37,222 bases of DNA from Acholeplasmatales bacterium. Lineage in GTDB: Bacteria > Bacillota_I > Bacilli_A > Acholeplasmatales > Anaeroplasmataceae. The stretch is taken from NCBI GenBank assembly GCA_016288855.1, contig JAEELJ010000017.1, positions 1-37,222 on the forward strand, written 5' to 3'. The position numbers were made by a program, and so were the translations under genes. Shown in pieces: positions 8,505 through 16,438 of the stretch (position 1 is its first letter; each line of letters begins with the position of its first letter). Below the pieces are notes generated by a model, which saw only the letters and a program-made list of their open reading frames with translations, ran no database searches and was not told the origin of the DNA.

Positions 8505-8537
8505 AAGGAAAATAAGAGCCAGTTTTAACACTGGCTC
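8505..8537 (-). terminator. terminator of trigger factor gene
   Basis: An 8-bp stem (GAGCCAGT 8516-8523 with ACTGGCTC 8530-8537, loop TTTAAC) is followed on the minus strand by TTATTTTCCTTT. The T run is interrupted, so termination may be incomplete. Confidence 0.75.
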
Positions 8538-8567
8538 ATATATTATAGTTATTTTTTTTATTAAAAA

Positions 8568-10097
8568 CTATTCAGCCTTTTCTGAAGCTTTCTTTGTAGT
8601 TGTCTTCTTTGCTGTTGTAGTCTTCTTTGCTGCTGTAGTCTTCTTTGCAGGAGCCTTTTCAGCATCAGCAGCCTTAGCTGTTGTCTTCTTAGTTGTAGTT
8701 GACTTCTTTGCTGTTGTAGTCTTCTTTGCAGGAGCCTTTTCAGCATCAGCAGTCTTTGTTGCAGCCTTCTTAGCTGTAGCCTTCTTTGCAGGAGCTAAAG
8801 TCTTAGGTTCCTTAACTTCCTTTGCATATCCTAATAAGCATTCAACTAACTTGCTGTAAGCAATATTTGACCAATATCTTTGGAAATTAGCTTGTAAGTT
8901 TTGTTCCTTAGAGCGATGATTCTTCTTTGCATCTTCTTCAGCTGCAGCAGTTAATTCATCATTTGTTGGATTTAACTTTTCAGCTTCAATAATTGCAGAT
9001 GCAACTACATTGAATAATGCTTGTCTAGCACCTTCTTCATTTGCACGCTTATTGAAATCAGCTTCATTAGTACCCATGATCTGTAAGAATGTTGCAAATG
9101 GAATATTGTAAGCCTTAGCTTGACCTTCATATTGAGCCTTGAATTGGTTAGCTCTTTCTTCAATTAATGTTTGAGGCATATCAACATTTGTAGCATCTAA
9201 GATTTGTTGAATGATTTCATTGAACTGTCTATCCTTTTCAGATACAGCCTTTCTATCTTCAATTTCCTTCTTCTTAGCAGCCTTTAATGATGCTTCATCA
9301 GTTGCACCAGCAACATTTAATGACTTAACATATTCTTCAGTTAATTCAGGTAAAGTTTCCTTTTGGATCTTATGAACTGTAACCTTGAATACTGCATCCT
9401 TACCAGCTAATTCAGCAGCTTGATATTCCTTAGGGAATGTTACATTTAAGTCCTTAACTTCATCAACCTTCATACCGATCATTTGATCTTCAAATCCAGG
9501 AATGAATTGACCTGAACCAATTTCTAATTCATAATTTTCAGCCTTGCCACCTTCGAATTCAACGCCATCAACTGTACCAACGAAATCAAATGTAGCATAA
9601 TCGCCTTTTGCAATCTTGCTACCAGCTCTCTTGTCAGTCTTCTTAGCATCCTTTCTAACGATTGCCTTAATTGCATCTTCAACTTCCTTTTCAGAAGCAA
9701 CTAAGTCCTTTTCCTTAACTTCAATTGACTTATAATCAGGTAACTTAACTTCTGGTTGTACATCAATTGCTAAACCAATATTGAAAGCCTTACCTCTAAC
9801 TGGAGCTTCATCAATAACTGGTCTGAATTGACCAATGAAAGTCTTTGCTAATTCTTGATCCTTAGCAATTTCCTGTACTTTATCATTTAAAATTACATCT
9901 AAAGCAGCTGAGAATAATGATTCAACACCATAATTCTTTTCAAATACTGATCTTGGAGCATGTCCCTTTCTGAAACCAGGAATTGAAACCTTTTGTACTT
10001 CAGTTGCAAAAGCCTTATCTAATGCAGCTTCAAATTCTTCTGGTGTTACTTCAAATGTAAACTTCTTTTGGCTATGTTCTAAATTTTCAATTTTCAT
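8568..10097 (-). CDS. tig: trigger factor with H1-like Lys/Thr/Ala tail
   Basis: A 509-residue ribosome-associated chaperone and peptidyl-prolyl isomerase. The ribosome-docking signature GFRKGHAPRS is at 41-50, the FKBP-type PPIase domain at about 155-245, and the helical chaperone arms run to about 425. Ordinary trigger factors end there (about 430 residues). Here residues 430-509 add a low-complexity tail rich in Lys, Thr and Ala, with the unit ADAEKAPAKKTT present twice, like histone H1 or AlgP-type tails. The extension is strongly basic and predicted to be disordered; RNA or ribosome binding is inference. The start is fixed by an in-frame TAA 9 bases upstream. The SD (AGGAGG, 10136-10141) is about 38 bases away, with a hairpin between. 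Separate promoter and terminator. Confidence 0.95.
   Translation of the reverse strand: MKIENLEHSQKKFTFEVTPEEFEAALDKAFATEVQKVSIPGFRKGHAPRSVFEKNYGVESLFSAALDVILNDKVQEIAKDQELAKTFIGQFRPVIDEAPVRGKAFNIGLAIDVQPEVKLPDYKSIEVKEKDLVASEKEVEDAIKAIVRKDAKKTDKRAGSKIAKGDYATFDFVGTVDGVEFEGGKAENYELEIGSGQFIPGFEDQMIGMKVDEVKDLNVTFPKEYQAAELAGKDAVFKVTVHKIQKETLPELTEEYVKSLNVAGATDEASLKAAKKKEIEDRKAVSEKDRQFNEIIQQILDATNVDMPQTLIEERANQFKAQYEGQAKAYNIPFATFLQIMGTNEADFNKRANEEGARQALFNVVASAIIEAEKLNPTNDELTAAAEEDAKKNHRSKEQNLQANFQRYWSNIAYSKLVECLLGYAKEVKEPKTLAPAKKATAKKAATKTADAEKAPAKKTTTAKKSTTTKKTTAKAADAEKAPAKKTTAAKKTTTAKKTTTKKASEKAE
8641..8751 (-). repeat. 81-bp-period direct repeat in the tig tail
   Basis: A block of about 30 bases beginning TTCTTTGCAGGAGCC occurs at 8641 and again at 8722 with almost no change. 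The 27-codon period encodes two copies of the ADAEKAPAKK unit. This suggests recent duplication within the basic tail. Confidence 0.8.
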
Positions 10098-10141
10098 AGT
10101 TAATTATAGACTGAGATATTTCAGGAATAGTCTATCCTCCT
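10098..10141 (-). promoter_or_regulatory. hairpin separating SD and start codon of tig
   Basis: On the minus strand AGGAGG (10136-10141) is followed at once by ATAGACT (10129-10135), a 16-base loop, and the complementary AGTCTAT (10106-10112); 8 bases later comes the ATG (10097-10095). Unfolded, the SD is 38 bases from the start. With the 7-bp stem formed, the effective distance is about 8 bases. No other SD is visible nearer. Confidence 0.6.
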
Positions 10142-10199
10142 ATATTAATATATTTCATATTAGCTTTATCTCTATATTCCTTGTTAAACATACGTTTAA

Positions 10200-10227
10200 A
10201 TTATATCATATTCGCACTTAAAGTAAA
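10200..10227 (-). promoter_or_regulatory. probable tig promoter
   Basis: Minus strand: TTTACT (10222-10227), 16-base spacer, TATAAT (10200-10205). This gives a leader of about 95 bases. Confidence 0.6.
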
Positions 10228-10245
10228 GAATAATTTTATTTTAAA

Positions 10246-10284
10246 ATAATTTTTTCAAAATAAAAATACCATTTAAAATGGTAT
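10246..10284 (-). terminator. terminator of the 10293-11384 gene
   Basis: ATACCATT (10266-10273) and AATGGTAT (10277-10284) form an 8-bp stem with a 3-base loop, followed on the minus strand by TTTTATTTTG. It lies 8 bases after the stop codon. Confidence 0.85.
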
Positions 10285-10292
10285 CTTTATAA

Positions 10293-11384
10293 TTATTGTT
10301 CTTGATTAGTTTCATCAAGAGTTTTATTATCATTATTTTCTTTGTTATTTGTCTTTTTTTCTTTCTTTGGTTTCTTGCCATTAACCTTAACATCATAGAT
10401 ATGATATTCAACTATAGATATAATGACAGTAATTGCTGCTGTTGCTAATGCAATACTTCCTAAAGTTATATGTATATTCTTTTGATTATCAGTTGTATTC
10501 TTTATTGCACATAAGAAGCATGCAATTGTTATAAAGAAAATATTTAACCAAAACATATAATGAGAAGCTTTAGCTTTATGAATACATGTCTTCCATAAAT
10601 ATAATATTGCAACAGTATATAATATATCAGATAAATAATATAAATAATATGGTTCAACAACATTAACTGAAAACCATGCTTCCTTATCATACATATAAAC
10701 AAATCCGCATACACCCATAAATATTGCATATAACAATTCAATTAATCCAACAATCATGATAAATCTTTTTGATGATTTAGGGAATTCAGAATTAATAATA
10801 CTAAACATTGTTACTAAAGAAACAATAAGTGTTATACCTGAAATTGAATATAAAAGTACAAAAGTAGCTTCATATGTTTTATTAGTAAACGCAAATACAT
10901 ATAATACTATAGAAAGTGAAGTTAATAATACAGATGCAAAAATCTTAATTATAAATTGTCCTAATTTAAATTCAGGATCAACATTTGATTTTGTATTTTC
11001 TTTTCTAATCTCTTTTTTTATTTCTCTCTTAGATTTTTCTTCTTTTACTTCTACTTCATCATTATCATTTTTATCTTCTATAATTTCATCTTCATCTACA
11101 TTATTAATATCATCATTATCATTATCTGAGACAAAGTTATTATCATCTACTTGATTATAACTATTATCCTCTTCTTGATTATAATAATTATCTTCTAAAG
11201 GTTTCTCTTTCTTTGTTGCAGAAAATAAATCATCCCTAGTTATTTTAGTCTTATTATAATCTTCTTCTATATCATCCCCAGGATTAAAATCATCATTTGA
11301 CACATCAAAATCTTCATTTATTGAAGTTGATTCATTATTATCAATTTGTTCATTTTCATCTTTCCTTTTAAATTTAAACATCAT
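10293..11384 (-). CDS. unknown membrane protein with acidic N-terminal region
   Basis: A 363-residue protein I do not recognise. Residues 1-135 are hydrophilic and Asp/Glu/Asn-rich low complexity. Residues 145-167, 172-197, 207-231, 247-267, 276-294 and 304-328 are six likely membrane helices. The C-terminal tail (334-363) is basic then Asn/Asp-rich. There is no signal peptide, so the acidic region is probably cytosolic. It has its own extended -10 promoter and a terminator and is divergent from the ATP-grasp gene, so it is a single-gene unit. It shares the membrane-plus-acidic-region plan, but no visible homology, with the 569-3196 product. No function is proposed. Confidence 0.7.
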   Translation of the reverse strand: MMFKFKRKDENEQIDNNESTSINEDFDVSNDDFNPGDDIEEDYNKTKITRDDLFSATKKEKPLEDNYYNQEEDNSYNQVDDNNFVSDNDNDDINNVDEDEIIEDKNDNDEVEVKEEKSKREIKKEIRKENTKSNVDPEFKLGQFIIKIFASVLLTSLSIVLYVFAFTNKTYEATFVLLYSISGITLIVSLVTMFSIINSEFPKSSKRFIMIVGLIELLYAIFMGVCGFVYMYDKEAWFSVNVVEPYYLYYLSDILYTVAILYLWKTCIHKAKASHYMFWLNIFFITIACFLCAIKNTTDNQKNIHITLGSIALATAAITVIISIVEYHIYDVKVNGKKPKKEKKTNNKENNDNKTLDETNQEQ

Positions 11385-11413
11385 ATCACTCCTAAACGAA
11401 AATCGATAAAATT

Positions 11414-11422
11414 ATTATAACA
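11414..11422 (-). promoter_or_regulatory. extended -10 promoter of the membrane protein gene
   Basis: Minus strand TG-T-TATAAT with TATAAT at 11414-11419, about 30 bases before the start codon. The -35 region is poor, as is usual with an extended -10. Confidence 0.6.
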
Positions 11423-11471
11423 TAAAGTACATATAAAATAAATTCATTTAAGAATACAATTATATCTTTTG

Positions 11472-11480
11472 TGATATAAT
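11472..11480 (+). promoter_or_regulatory. extended -10 promoter of the ATP-grasp gene
   Basis: TG-A-TATAAT at 11472-11480, followed by SD GAGGGTG (11490-11495) and ATG at 11502. The leader is only about 15 bases. It is divergent from the 11414 promoter. Confidence 0.7.
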
Positions 11481-11501
11481 TTATTTAAAGAGGGTGAAAA
11501 T

Positions 11502-12692
11502 ATGAATTTTATTTTTATAAGTCCAGCATTTCCAAAATCATATTATAATTTCTGTGATAGACTTAAGAAAAATGGAATGAATGTATTAGGAATAGGTGAT
11601 ACTCCATATAACGACTTAGATAGTAATGTAATTAATTCATTAACAGAATATTATAAGGTTTCTAATATGCAAAACTATGATGAAATGTATAGAGCTGTTG
11701 CTTATTTCGCATTTAAATATGGTAAGATTGATTTCTTAGAAAGCAATAATGAGTTTTGGTTAAGACAGGACGCAAGACTAAGAACTGATTTTAACATTTA
11801 TGGTGCTAAAACAAATGATGTATTAACATTCACATCCAAAAGCCAAATGAAGGAATTCTATAAAAAGGCAAAAGTTCCTTGTGCAAGATATAAGTTTTCA
11901 ACTAATTATCAAGAAGATTTAGATTTTATTCAAAATGTTGTATCATTCCCTGTAGTTGTAAAGCCAGATGTTGGTGTAGGTGCCGCAAGAACATATAGAA
12001 TTGAGAATGAAAATGATTTAAAGGAATTTCATAATTCAGGATTTAATGTACCTTATATAATTGAAGAATATATTTATGGTGATATTATTTCTTTTGATGG
12101 AATATGTGATAATGAATCTAATGTTGTATTTTGTGATAATGAAGTATTCCCTCCATCAATAATGGATATAGTAAATAATAATTTAGAAATATCTTATTAT
12201 GTAAATAAGGAAGTACCAAAAAAAGTATTAGATATTGGAAAAAGAGTAATTAAAGCTTTTAACATTAAATCAAGATACTTCCATTTAGAATTCTTTAGAT
12301 TAATTAATGAGAAAAAAGGATTAGGTAAAGCTGGAGATATTGTAGCCTTAGAGGTAAACATGAGACCACCTGGAGGATATACACCTGATGTAATCAATTT
12401 CTCACAGTCTGTAGATACATATCAAATATATGCTGATGTCATGGCATATAACAAAGTTGTTAATGTAGATTTCTCTCATCCAAAATATTATTGTATTTAT
12501 ATAGGTAGACGAGATAGATTTAATTATAAATATGATTATGATTACATAAAATCACTATATTCTTCTATTGTTATGCATGATAGATGCCCTAATGCATTAT
12601 CAGATGCGTTAGGAAATGAATTCTTTATAGCTAAATTTGAAAGTTATGAAGAGATGGAAGGATTTAAAGAAATGGTATTTGAAAAAAATTAA
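11502..12692 (+). CDS. ATP-grasp family carboxylate ligase of unknown substrate
   Basis: A 396-residue cytosolic protein, one of only two complete plus-strand genes here. The N-terminal Rossmann-like domain (about 1-100, MNFIFISPAFPKSYYNFCDRL, VLGIGDTPYNDL) is followed by an ATP-grasp fold: FPVVVKPDVGVGAARTYRI (about 149-167, ATP-binding Lys), YIIEEYIYGDIISFDG, and the metal-binding end ALEVNMRPPGGYTPD (about 284-298). The family joins a carboxylate to an amine or thiol with ATP. I recall close relatives in many gut bacteria as unnamed ATP-grasp proteins, with no known substrate. There is no operon partner, so context does not help. Good SD; the gene ends at a bidirectional terminator shared with the AEC transporter. 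Confidence 0.85.
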   Translation: MNFIFISPAFPKSYYNFCDRLKKNGMNVLGIGDTPYNDLDSNVINSLTEYYKVSNMQNYDEMYRAVAYFAFKYGKIDFLESNNEFWLRQDARLRTDFNIYGAKTNDVLTFTSKSQMKEFYKKAKVPCARYKFSTNYQEDLDFIQNVVSFPVVVKPDVGVGAARTYRIENENDLKEFHNSGFNVPYIIEEYIYGDIISFDGICDNESNVVFCDNEVFPPSIMDIVNNNLEISYYVNKEVPKKVLDIGKRVIKAFNIKSRYFHLEFFRLINEKKGLGKAGDIVALEVNMRPPGGYTPDVINFSQSVDTYQIYADVMAYNKVVNVDFSHPKYYCIYIGRRDRFNYKYDYDYIKSLYSSIVMHDRCPNALSDALGNEFFIAKFESYEEMEGFKEMVFEKN

Positions 12693-12698
12693 TAAAAG

Positions 12699-12727
12699 AA
12701 AAATCTGGAAAATTTTTCCAGATTTTT
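12699..12727. terminator. bidirectional terminator
   Basis: AAAAATCTGGAAAA (12699-12712) and TTTTCCAGATTTTT (12714-12727) form a 14-bp A/T-flanked stem. T runs follow on both strands. It serves the converging ATP-grasp (+) and AEC transporter (-) genes. Confidence 0.9.
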
Positions 12728-12728
12728 T

Positions 12729-13805
12729 TTATAACATGCCTATTGCGGCAAGTGTAAATATTATCAAAAATAAAGATATTGCAGAAAGGGATGTTGTCCA
12801 AACTACAATTTGACCAGCTAATTCTTCATCCTGTCCCATTTGAGCTGCCATAGGTGCACTTGATACTGCAATAGGTGTTGCAAATAAAGCAACTAATATT
12901 GCATATTCAGTAGTACCCCATCCTAAGTTTCTTCCTAAGAAATAAGCTATTGTTAAGAATATTACTGGTGTAATTACTAATCTAAATGATACTGTAACAA
13001 CAAGCTGACGCCATAGCTTTTTAACTGCACTAAATTCAAATCTAGCTCCTAATACTAATAATGCGATAGGTGTTGCACAACGTCCTATATAATTGATTGC
13101 AGTACCTATAAAATGTAGATCTGCTAAATTATATAAAGAATTATCTGAAATAGCCACTGCGTTACCATCAATTACATCATATCTTACATTATAATCAGTA
13201 AATATAGATTTTAGTGTTCCATCAATTCCAGTAAGCTTATCAATACCAAGACCTATAAAGCATACAACTAAACCACTTACTACTCCAATGATTAATGGAT
13301 TAGTAGCTATCTTCTTTAAAATATCCTTAACACTAATTTTTTGACCTTCTTCATGGTCATAAATAGATAAAGCTATTACAGCAAGAATATTAAAAATAGG
13401 TACTGATACTGCTGCCATAACAGCTGCAGATGCTTCTGCCTTAGAACCACCTAATAAAACCGCAAGTGGTACACCTATGATTGCATAATTACTTCTAAAT
13501 GTTGCTTGAAGGATAACACCTTTTTGTTTTTTATCCTTAAAAGCCATAACAACAACTAATCCTATTGTAAATAGAATCAATATTGATCCTGCGCCAAAAC
13601 CAACGAATGCCCAATTTATAGTAGACAAATCCGCAAGATAAAGATTACTGAATAATAAAACAGGAATCAGTAGCTTAAATACAAGCTTATTTAAATTAGC
13701 CCAAAATTCTTCTGGAAGTAGTTTAATCTTTTTTAAAAAGAAACCAACTATAACCGGAATAATTATTGGTAAAATTGCATTTAATGTAAAAATTAGATAA
13801 TCCAT
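12729..13805 (-). CDS. AEC family transporter (auxin efflux carrier type)
   Basis: A 358-residue integral membrane protein with about ten hydrophobic helices in two halves. Family features include the N-terminal PIIIPVIVGFFLKKIKLLPEEF and LNKLVFKLLIPVLLFSNL, and the C-terminal TPIAVSSAPMAAQMGQDEELAGQIVVWTTSLSAI. Bacterial AEC members export or import organic acids such as malate and malonate, and sometimes amino acids. The substrate cannot be called. The middle (about 195-225) carries a hydrophilic insert. It is a single gene next to lysC but separated by a terminator, so a link to aspartate or lysine metabolism is only possible. Confidence 0.88.
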   Translation of the reverse strand: MDYLIFTLNAILPIIIPVIVGFFLKKIKLLPEEFWANLNKLVFKLLIPVLLFSNLYLADLSTINWAFVGFGAGSILILFTIGLVVVMAFKDKKQKGVILQATFRSNYAIIGVPLAVLLGGSKAEASAAVMAAVSVPIFNILAVIALSIYDHEEGQKISVKDILKKIATNPLIIGVVSGLVVCFIGLGIDKLTGIDGTLKSIFTDYNVRYDVIDGNAVAISDNSLYNLADLHFIGTAINYIGRCATPIALLVLGARFEFSAVKKLWRQLVVTVSFRLVITPVIFLTIAYFLGRNLGWGTTEYAILVALFATPIAVSSAPMAAQMGQDEELAGQIVVWTTSLSAISLFLIIFTLAAIGML

Positions 13806-13840
13806 CTTATCGCTTCCTTTACTTTTATTATTCTAGTACA

Positions 13841-13846
13841 ATTATA
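13841..13846 (-). promoter_or_regulatory. possible -10 box of the AEC transporter gene
   Basis: TATAAT on the minus strand, 36 bases before the start codon, with no clear -35 box. SD AAAGGAAG precedes the ATG. Confidence 0.4.
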
Positions 13847-13861
13847 ACTTAATTTTTGGAA

Positions 13862-13907
13862 AAATTAACTTAAAAATTAAAATAAAGTCCAATAATGTTG
13901 GACTTTA
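13862..13907 (-). terminator. terminator after lysC
   Basis: AAAGTCCAA (13885-13893) and TTGGACTTT (13899-13907) form a 9-bp stem with a TAATG loop, followed by TATTTTAATTTTT on the minus strand. It ends the lysine gene block. Confidence 0.9.
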
Positions 13908-13918
13908 CTAAAATAATA

Positions 13919-15229
13919 TTAATTATTTCTAATTAATGAATCATATAATGAAGAAACTGTTTCTTCATAATCTTTAGAAGAAATACCAATGATGATATTT
14001 AATTCACTTGGACCTTGTGCAAGTAATTTAACATTAATTGATTTCTTTCCTAATGTTTCAAAAATCTTAGCACATACACCACTTCTCTTAGCCATACCAC
14101 GACCAACAACTGCAACTAATGCTAAATCTCCTTCAACATTAACATTTGCACCTAATTCCTTCTTTAAGTCAGTAACTAATTCATATTGAACCTTTTCAAC
14201 CTGTGATGCAGCAACAACTACAGAGAATGAATCAATACCTGTTGGAGTATGTTCAATTGAAACACCATAGCGTTCAAAAATAGATAAGCCTTTTCTTAAG
14301 AAACCAACTTCATTAGACATATGGTCTTTTTGAATATTAAATGATAAGAAATCCTTCTTACCAGCAATACCAGTAACAATAGTCTTTGATGCAGGACAGT
14401 CATTTTGAATGAATGTACCAATATCTTCAGGTCTATTAGTATTCTTTAAATTAATTGGAATATTTAATTGCTGAACTGGGAATACAGTTTCTTCATGTAA
14501 AACTGATGCACCCATATAAGATAATTCTCTTAATTCAGCATATGTAATATAATCGATTGCACGAGGCTCTTTTACAAGTCTAGGGTCTGCTGCAAGAATC
14601 CCAGAAACATCTGTCCAGTTTTCATATAATGATGCGTTAATACAATTAGCTAAAATTGAACCAGTAACATCTGATCCACCTCTAGATAATAATCTTACAG
14701 AACCATTAGGGTATGCACCATAGAAGCCAGGAACTACGATTTGATTATTTTTAGATACTGCAAGCTTAACATTCTTTTGTGTTAATTCTTCATCTAATGT
14801 TCCATCATAGTTATATTTTAATAAATCCTTTGCATCTACCCATGAATATCCTAAATATGCAGCCATAAGCTTAGATGTTAAATATTCACCTCTAGAAACT
14901 AAATAATCTTGAGGAATATTTTTATTTAATTCCTTTTGTAATTCATCTAAATCATTTTTGATTTCATAGTCAATTCCTAATTCTTCTTTAACTCCTAGGA
15001 ATCTTGTATAAATCATATCCCAAATATCCTTATAAGGTACAGAATATTTTAAATGTGCATGTAATATATATAATAAGTCAGTTATTTTTGTATCTTCCTT
15101 ATCTCTTTTTCCTAATGCTGAACATACAACAATTTTTCTTTTTGGGTCAGATAAAACTATGTTTTTTACTTTTGCAAATTGTGTAGCACTAGAAAGTGAA
15201 CTACCACCAAATTTTGTAACAACTAACAT
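13919..15229 (-). CDS. lysC: aspartate kinase
   Basis: A 436-residue cytosolic enzyme that phosphorylates L-aspartate, the first step to lysine and diaminopimelate. The N-terminal kinase motif is VTKFGGSSLSSATQF (4-18). SRGGSDVTGSILAN (about 194-207) and the substrate-binding WTDVSGILAADPRLV follow. Two ACT domains (about 295-430) would give allosteric feedback, probably by lysine. It is a monofunctional kinase: the length excludes a homoserine dehydrogenase fusion. It starts 10 bases after asd and is the last gene of the lysine block. Confidence 0.95.
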   Translation of the reverse strand: MLVVTKFGGSSLSSATQFAKVKNIVLSDPKRKIVVCSALGKRDKEDTKITDLLYILHAHLKYSVPYKDIWDMIYTRFLGVKEELGIDYEIKNDLDELQKELNKNIPQDYLVSRGEYLTSKLMAAYLGYSWVDAKDLLKYNYDGTLDEELTQKNVKLAVSKNNQIVVPGFYGAYPNGSVRLLSRGGSDVTGSILANCINASLYENWTDVSGILAADPRLVKEPRAIDYITYAELRELSYMGASVLHEETVFPVQQLNIPINLKNTNRPEDIGTFIQNDCPASKTIVTGIAGKKDFLSFNIQKDHMSNEVGFLRKGLSIFERYGVSIEHTPTGIDSFSVVVAASQVEKVQYELVTDLKKELGANVNVEGDLALVAVVGRGMAKRSGVCAKIFETLGKKSINVKLLAQGPSELNIIIGISSKDYEETVSSLYDSLIRNN

Positions 15230-15239
15230 ATAAATCCTC

Positions 15240-16283
15240 CTAGAAATCTAATCCAACAAGCTTTAAAGCAATTTGTACTGCGTTAGTTGCAGCACCCTTT
15301 CTAACTTGGTCTCCACAACAGAATAATGAAATACCATTATCAAATACTAAATCCTTACGGATTCTACCAACATAAACAATATCCTGATCAGAAGTTAAAA
15401 TTGGCATAGGATATTCTTTATTAGCTAAATCATCATATAATTTGCAACCTTGTTCCTTTGCAATTTGTGCTCTAACCTCTTCAACTGTTAAAGGCTTTTC
15501 TGTATAAACAGTAACTGAAATAGAATGGCTTCTTACTACTGGAATTCTAACGCAAGTACAATTTACCTTTAATTCAGGTAAATGCATAATCTTTCTTCCT
15601 TCATTTTGCATCTTCATTTCTTCTTTTGTATAGCCATTATCTAATGCAGATGAAATATGAGGAATTACATTACCAGCGATTTGATATTGGAATACGCTAG
15701 GATTAGCCTTATCATCAATTACCTTAACCTCACCATTATTCTTATAATCTTGGTAAAGGTCACCCATTTGATTATATAATTCAATAGGTCCATTAATACC
15801 AGCACCACTTGTTGCTTGATATGTTGATACAGTCATGCCCTTGATATTAGATAATTTATTAATGCCCTTTACTGCCATTAATGTAACAATTGTTGAACAG
15901 TTAGGGTTTGCAATAACACCCTTGTTCTTAAATACATCATCACCATTAATTTCAGGTACTACTAGAGGAACATCCTCATCTAGTCTAAATGCACTTGAGT
16001 TATCAATAAATACTGCACCTGCTTTAACAATATCATCCTTAAATTCAATTGCAACAGGATTTGATGCAGCACCTAAAACAATATCTAAGCCTTCAAAAGC
16101 TTCATGACATGCAAGCTTAACTTCAATTTCCTTTCCGTCATATTCAATCTTCTTACCAACACTTCTTTCAGAAGCTAATAAACGTAATTCGTTAATTGGA
16201 AAATTTCTTTCTTTTAATACTTTTAACATTTCACGACCAACTGCACCAGTTGCGCCTAAAATACCTACATTATACTTTTTCAT
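15240..16283 (-). CDS. asd: aspartate-semialdehyde dehydrogenase
   Basis: A cytosolic enzyme reducing aspartyl phosphate to aspartate semialdehyde, the second step of the pathway. The NADP-binding motif GILGATGAVGREML is near the N terminus. The catalytic Cys is in ANPNCSTIV, and the substrate-binding region includes QATSGAGINGP and RIPVVRSHS. I place the start at MKKYNVGILGATG (347 residues), because SD AGGAG lies 12 bases upstream. The frame is open 17 codons further (to 16334), but that extension crosses the SD and matches no family N terminus. It sits 10 bases upstream of lysC. A long hairpin (16337-16392) separates it from dapB. Confidence 0.95.
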   Translation of the reverse strand: MKKYNVGILGATGAVGREMLKVLKERNFPINELRLLASERSVGKKIEYDGKEIEVKLACHEAFEGLDIVLGAASNPVAIEFKDDIVKAGAVFIDNSSAFRLDEDVPLVVPEINGDDVFKNKGVIANPNCSTIVTLMAVKGINKLSNIKGMTVSTYQATSGAGINGPIELYNQMGDLYQDYKNNGEVKVIDDKANPSVFQYQIAGNVIPHISSALDNGYTKEEMKMQNEGRKIMHLPELKVNCTCVRIPVVRSHSISVTVYTEKPLTVEEVRAQIAKEQGCKLYDDLANKEYPMPILTSDQDIVYVGRIRKDLVFDNGISLFCCGDQVRKGAATNAVQIALKLVGLDF

Positions 16284-16324
16284 TATATAATCACTCCTAT
16301 TATTTAAATAATAAACAATGTCAT

Positions 16325-16392
16325 TATAAAACAAAAACAGTAGTATTTCAATAAATAAAAACGCTTTTTGTTCAAAATATTTATACTACTGT
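16325..16392 (-). terminator. long hairpin between dapB and asd, terminator or attenuator
   Basis: ACAGTAGTAT (16337-16346) is repeated inverted as ATACTACTGT (16383-16392), a perfect 10-bp stem. The 36-base AT-rich interior can pair partly. On the minus strand the stem is followed by TTTTTGTTTT. It would stop or reduce read-through from the riboswitch-controlled lysA-dapB genes into asd-lysC. No clear promoter for asd was found downstream of it, so some read-through is probable. Confidence 0.6.
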
Positions 16393-16438
16393 CTTTTGTA
16401 GACGTACATTTACATCTATATGTATAAAATTATATTAA

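Noticed and set aside
8561-8746. A minus-strand 61-codon frame rich in Arg, Gln and Leu
   Set aside because: It is an alternative frame of the repetitive trigger factor tail; no SD or independent support.
16284-16438. Second lysine riboswitch in front of asd-lysC
   Set aside because: The conserved L-box blocks are absent; the region is only 155 bases with one long AT-rich hairpin.
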